From Anaeromyxobacter sp. Fw109-5 (GTDB lineage Bacteria > Myxococcota > Myxococcia > Myxococcales > Anaeromyxobacteraceae): a DNA stretch of 64,000 nt. The notes beneath the pieces were generated by a model. That model searched no databases. It saw only the letters and a program-made list of their open reading frames with translations, and was not told the origin of the DNA. Below are positions 63,430 to 64,000 of this stretch, one piece after another. The position numbers and the translations under genes were made by a program. The stretch is from contig NC_009675.1 of assembly GCF_000017505.1 (NCBI RefSeq), positions 4,096,501 to 4,160,500 of the forward strand, in the 5' to 3' direction. Each line of letters starts with the position of its first letter. The stretch's first letter is position 1.

Positions 63430-63930
63430 TCACCGCTCCGTGCCAGGTCCCCGCCGCACCGCCCGCTCGTGGGCCAGCAGCCACCGCTTGCGCTCCATGC
63501 CGCCGGCGTACCCGGTGAGCGTCCCGTCCGCGCCGATGACGCGGTGGCAAGGGACCACGATGCCGATGGGATTCCGCCCGTTCGCGGCGCCCACGGCCCG
63601 CGACGCGGAGGGGCGGCCCAGCCGTGCCGCGATCTCGCCGTACGTCCGCGTCTCGCCGAAAGGGATCTCGCAGAGCGCTCTCCACACCTCGAGCTGGAAG
63701 GGCGTTCCGCGCGGGCGCAGCGGCAGCGAGAACGTGGTGCGCTCGCCCGCGAACCACTCCGCGAGCTCGCACCGAACCCGCTCCAGCAGCGGGTCGCCGC
63801 GCCCGCCGGGGGGATCGAGCCGCGGCTCTCCGGCGCGGTCCTCCATGGTGACTCCGACCAGCGCCTCCCCGTCCGACAGCAGGCGCAGCGCGCCGACGGG
63901 GCTCTCCATCCACGCTTCACGCAACGTCAT
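63430..63930 (-). CDS. ogt: methylated-DNA-protein-cysteine methyltransferase
   Basis: A 166-residue O6-alkylguanine-DNA alkyltransferase. The active-site PCHR has acceptor Cys128 and the DNA-binding [16 protein letters not shown] precedes it. It transfers the alkyl group from O6-alkylguanine to itself. GGAGGAGG before ATG 63930 supports the start; the gene overlaps the alkA end by four bases. Confidence 0.93.
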   Translation of the reverse strand: MTLREAWMESPVGALRLLSDGEALVGVTMEDRAGEPRLDPPGGRGDPLLERVRCELAEWFAGERTTFSLPLRPRGTPFQLEVWRALCEIPFGETRTYGEIAARLGRPSASRAVGAANGRNPIGIVVPCHRVIGADGTLTGYAGGMERKRWLLAHERAVRRGPGTER

Positions 63931-64000
63931 GCTCCTCCTCCTCTCGCCGCCCGGGACCACAGGTGCATCACCGCGTACGAGCGCCACGGGCGCCACGCCT
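63927..64000 (-). CDS. 3' end of an AlkA-like DNA-3-methyladenine glycosylase gene
   Basis: Only the last 23 codons are in the window ([20 protein letters not shown] then to TGA at 63929-63927). The PWRSYA-MHLW motif is the C-terminus of AlkA/Ada-type glycosylases, which remove 3-methyladenine. The stop overlaps the ogt start as ATGA, so alkA and ogt form an alkylation-repair operon. It is too short to appear as an ordinary open frame and continues beyond the right edge. Confidence 0.7.
   Translation of the reverse strand, partial: AWRPWRSYAVMHLWSRAARGGGA

Noticed and set aside
1-64000. tRNA, rRNA, CRISPR array, transposase or phage genes
   Set aside because: I saw no cloverleaf-like motifs, regularly spaced direct repeats, or transposase/integrase motifs anywhere in the window. 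A covariance-model scan would settle the RNA genes.

Overview
The window is very GC-rich, with GTG/TTG starts, strong GGAGG ribosome sites and long antisense shadow frames. Its gene content is typical of a delta-proteobacterial/Myxococcota genome, most like Anaeromyxobacter: bactofilins, MopE-type metal-binding repeats, CotH-like protein, a periplasm-facing [NiFe] hydrogenase, CheA-REC chemosensory proteins and many lipoproteins. The genus assignment is inference. I saw no rRNA, tRNA, CRISPR array, transposase or phage gene.

Region by region. 1-7.2 kb: VOC protein, PYROXD2/CrtI-like oxidoreductase, small membrane protein, CoA-binding protein, SRPBCC-like protein, RhlE RNA helicase, PpnP nucleoside phosphorylase, SMP-30-like lipoprotein. 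7.3-16.2 kb: CotH-like lipoprotein, diiron ferritin-like protein, secreted endonuclease/exonuclease/phosphatase, DUF4253 protein, a secreted unknown, hemerythrin, App1-type phosphatase and small membrane proteins. 16.3-21.5 kb: half-size asparaginase-like protein, GST, winged-helix protein, an exported bactofilin-like beta-helix, an unknown, a YnbA-like CDP-alcohol phosphatidyltransferase and a small lipoprotein. 21.5-27 kb: a PLD-helicase-DUF3427 gene broken by a frameshift and carrying two REP-like insertions, a conserved 92-residue protein, an alpha/beta hydrolase and a SnoaL-like protein.

27.1-33.5 kb: the hybO-hybA-hybB-hybC [NiFe] uptake hydrogenase operon (minus strand, stop/start overlaps) with a second HybB-like membrane protein upstream. 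HybOC oxidise H2 in the periplasm, HybA relays electrons and HybB should pass them to quinone. No maturation genes are present. 33.9-41.1 kb: BNR-repeat/MoaD pair, coiled-coil OmpA-domain protein, cytoplasmic bactofilin, PH/zinc-ribbon/TPR-like membrane protein, a ten-repeat MopE-like lipoprotein and a small secreted protein.

41.3-51.8 kb: a probable eight-gene chemosensory operon read leftwards: chemoreceptor, PhnD-like binding protein, CheW, second chemoreceptor, CheY-like regulator, CheW, CheA-REC, CheB. It has no cheR. A TRAP-type (DctP-like) binding protein without permease genes is divergent from it. The arrangement suggests that binding proteins serve as ligand-sensing partners of the receptors. 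52-64 kb: secreted unknowns, a TetR regulator with an AT-rich palindrome and a DUF6448 protein, YpfJ-like zinc metallopeptidase, an AAA ATPase overlapping a TPR membrane protein, a 1613-residue subtilisin-like lipoprotein with five CARDB repeats, and an ogt gene overlapping the cut-off 3' end of an alkA-like gene at the right edge.
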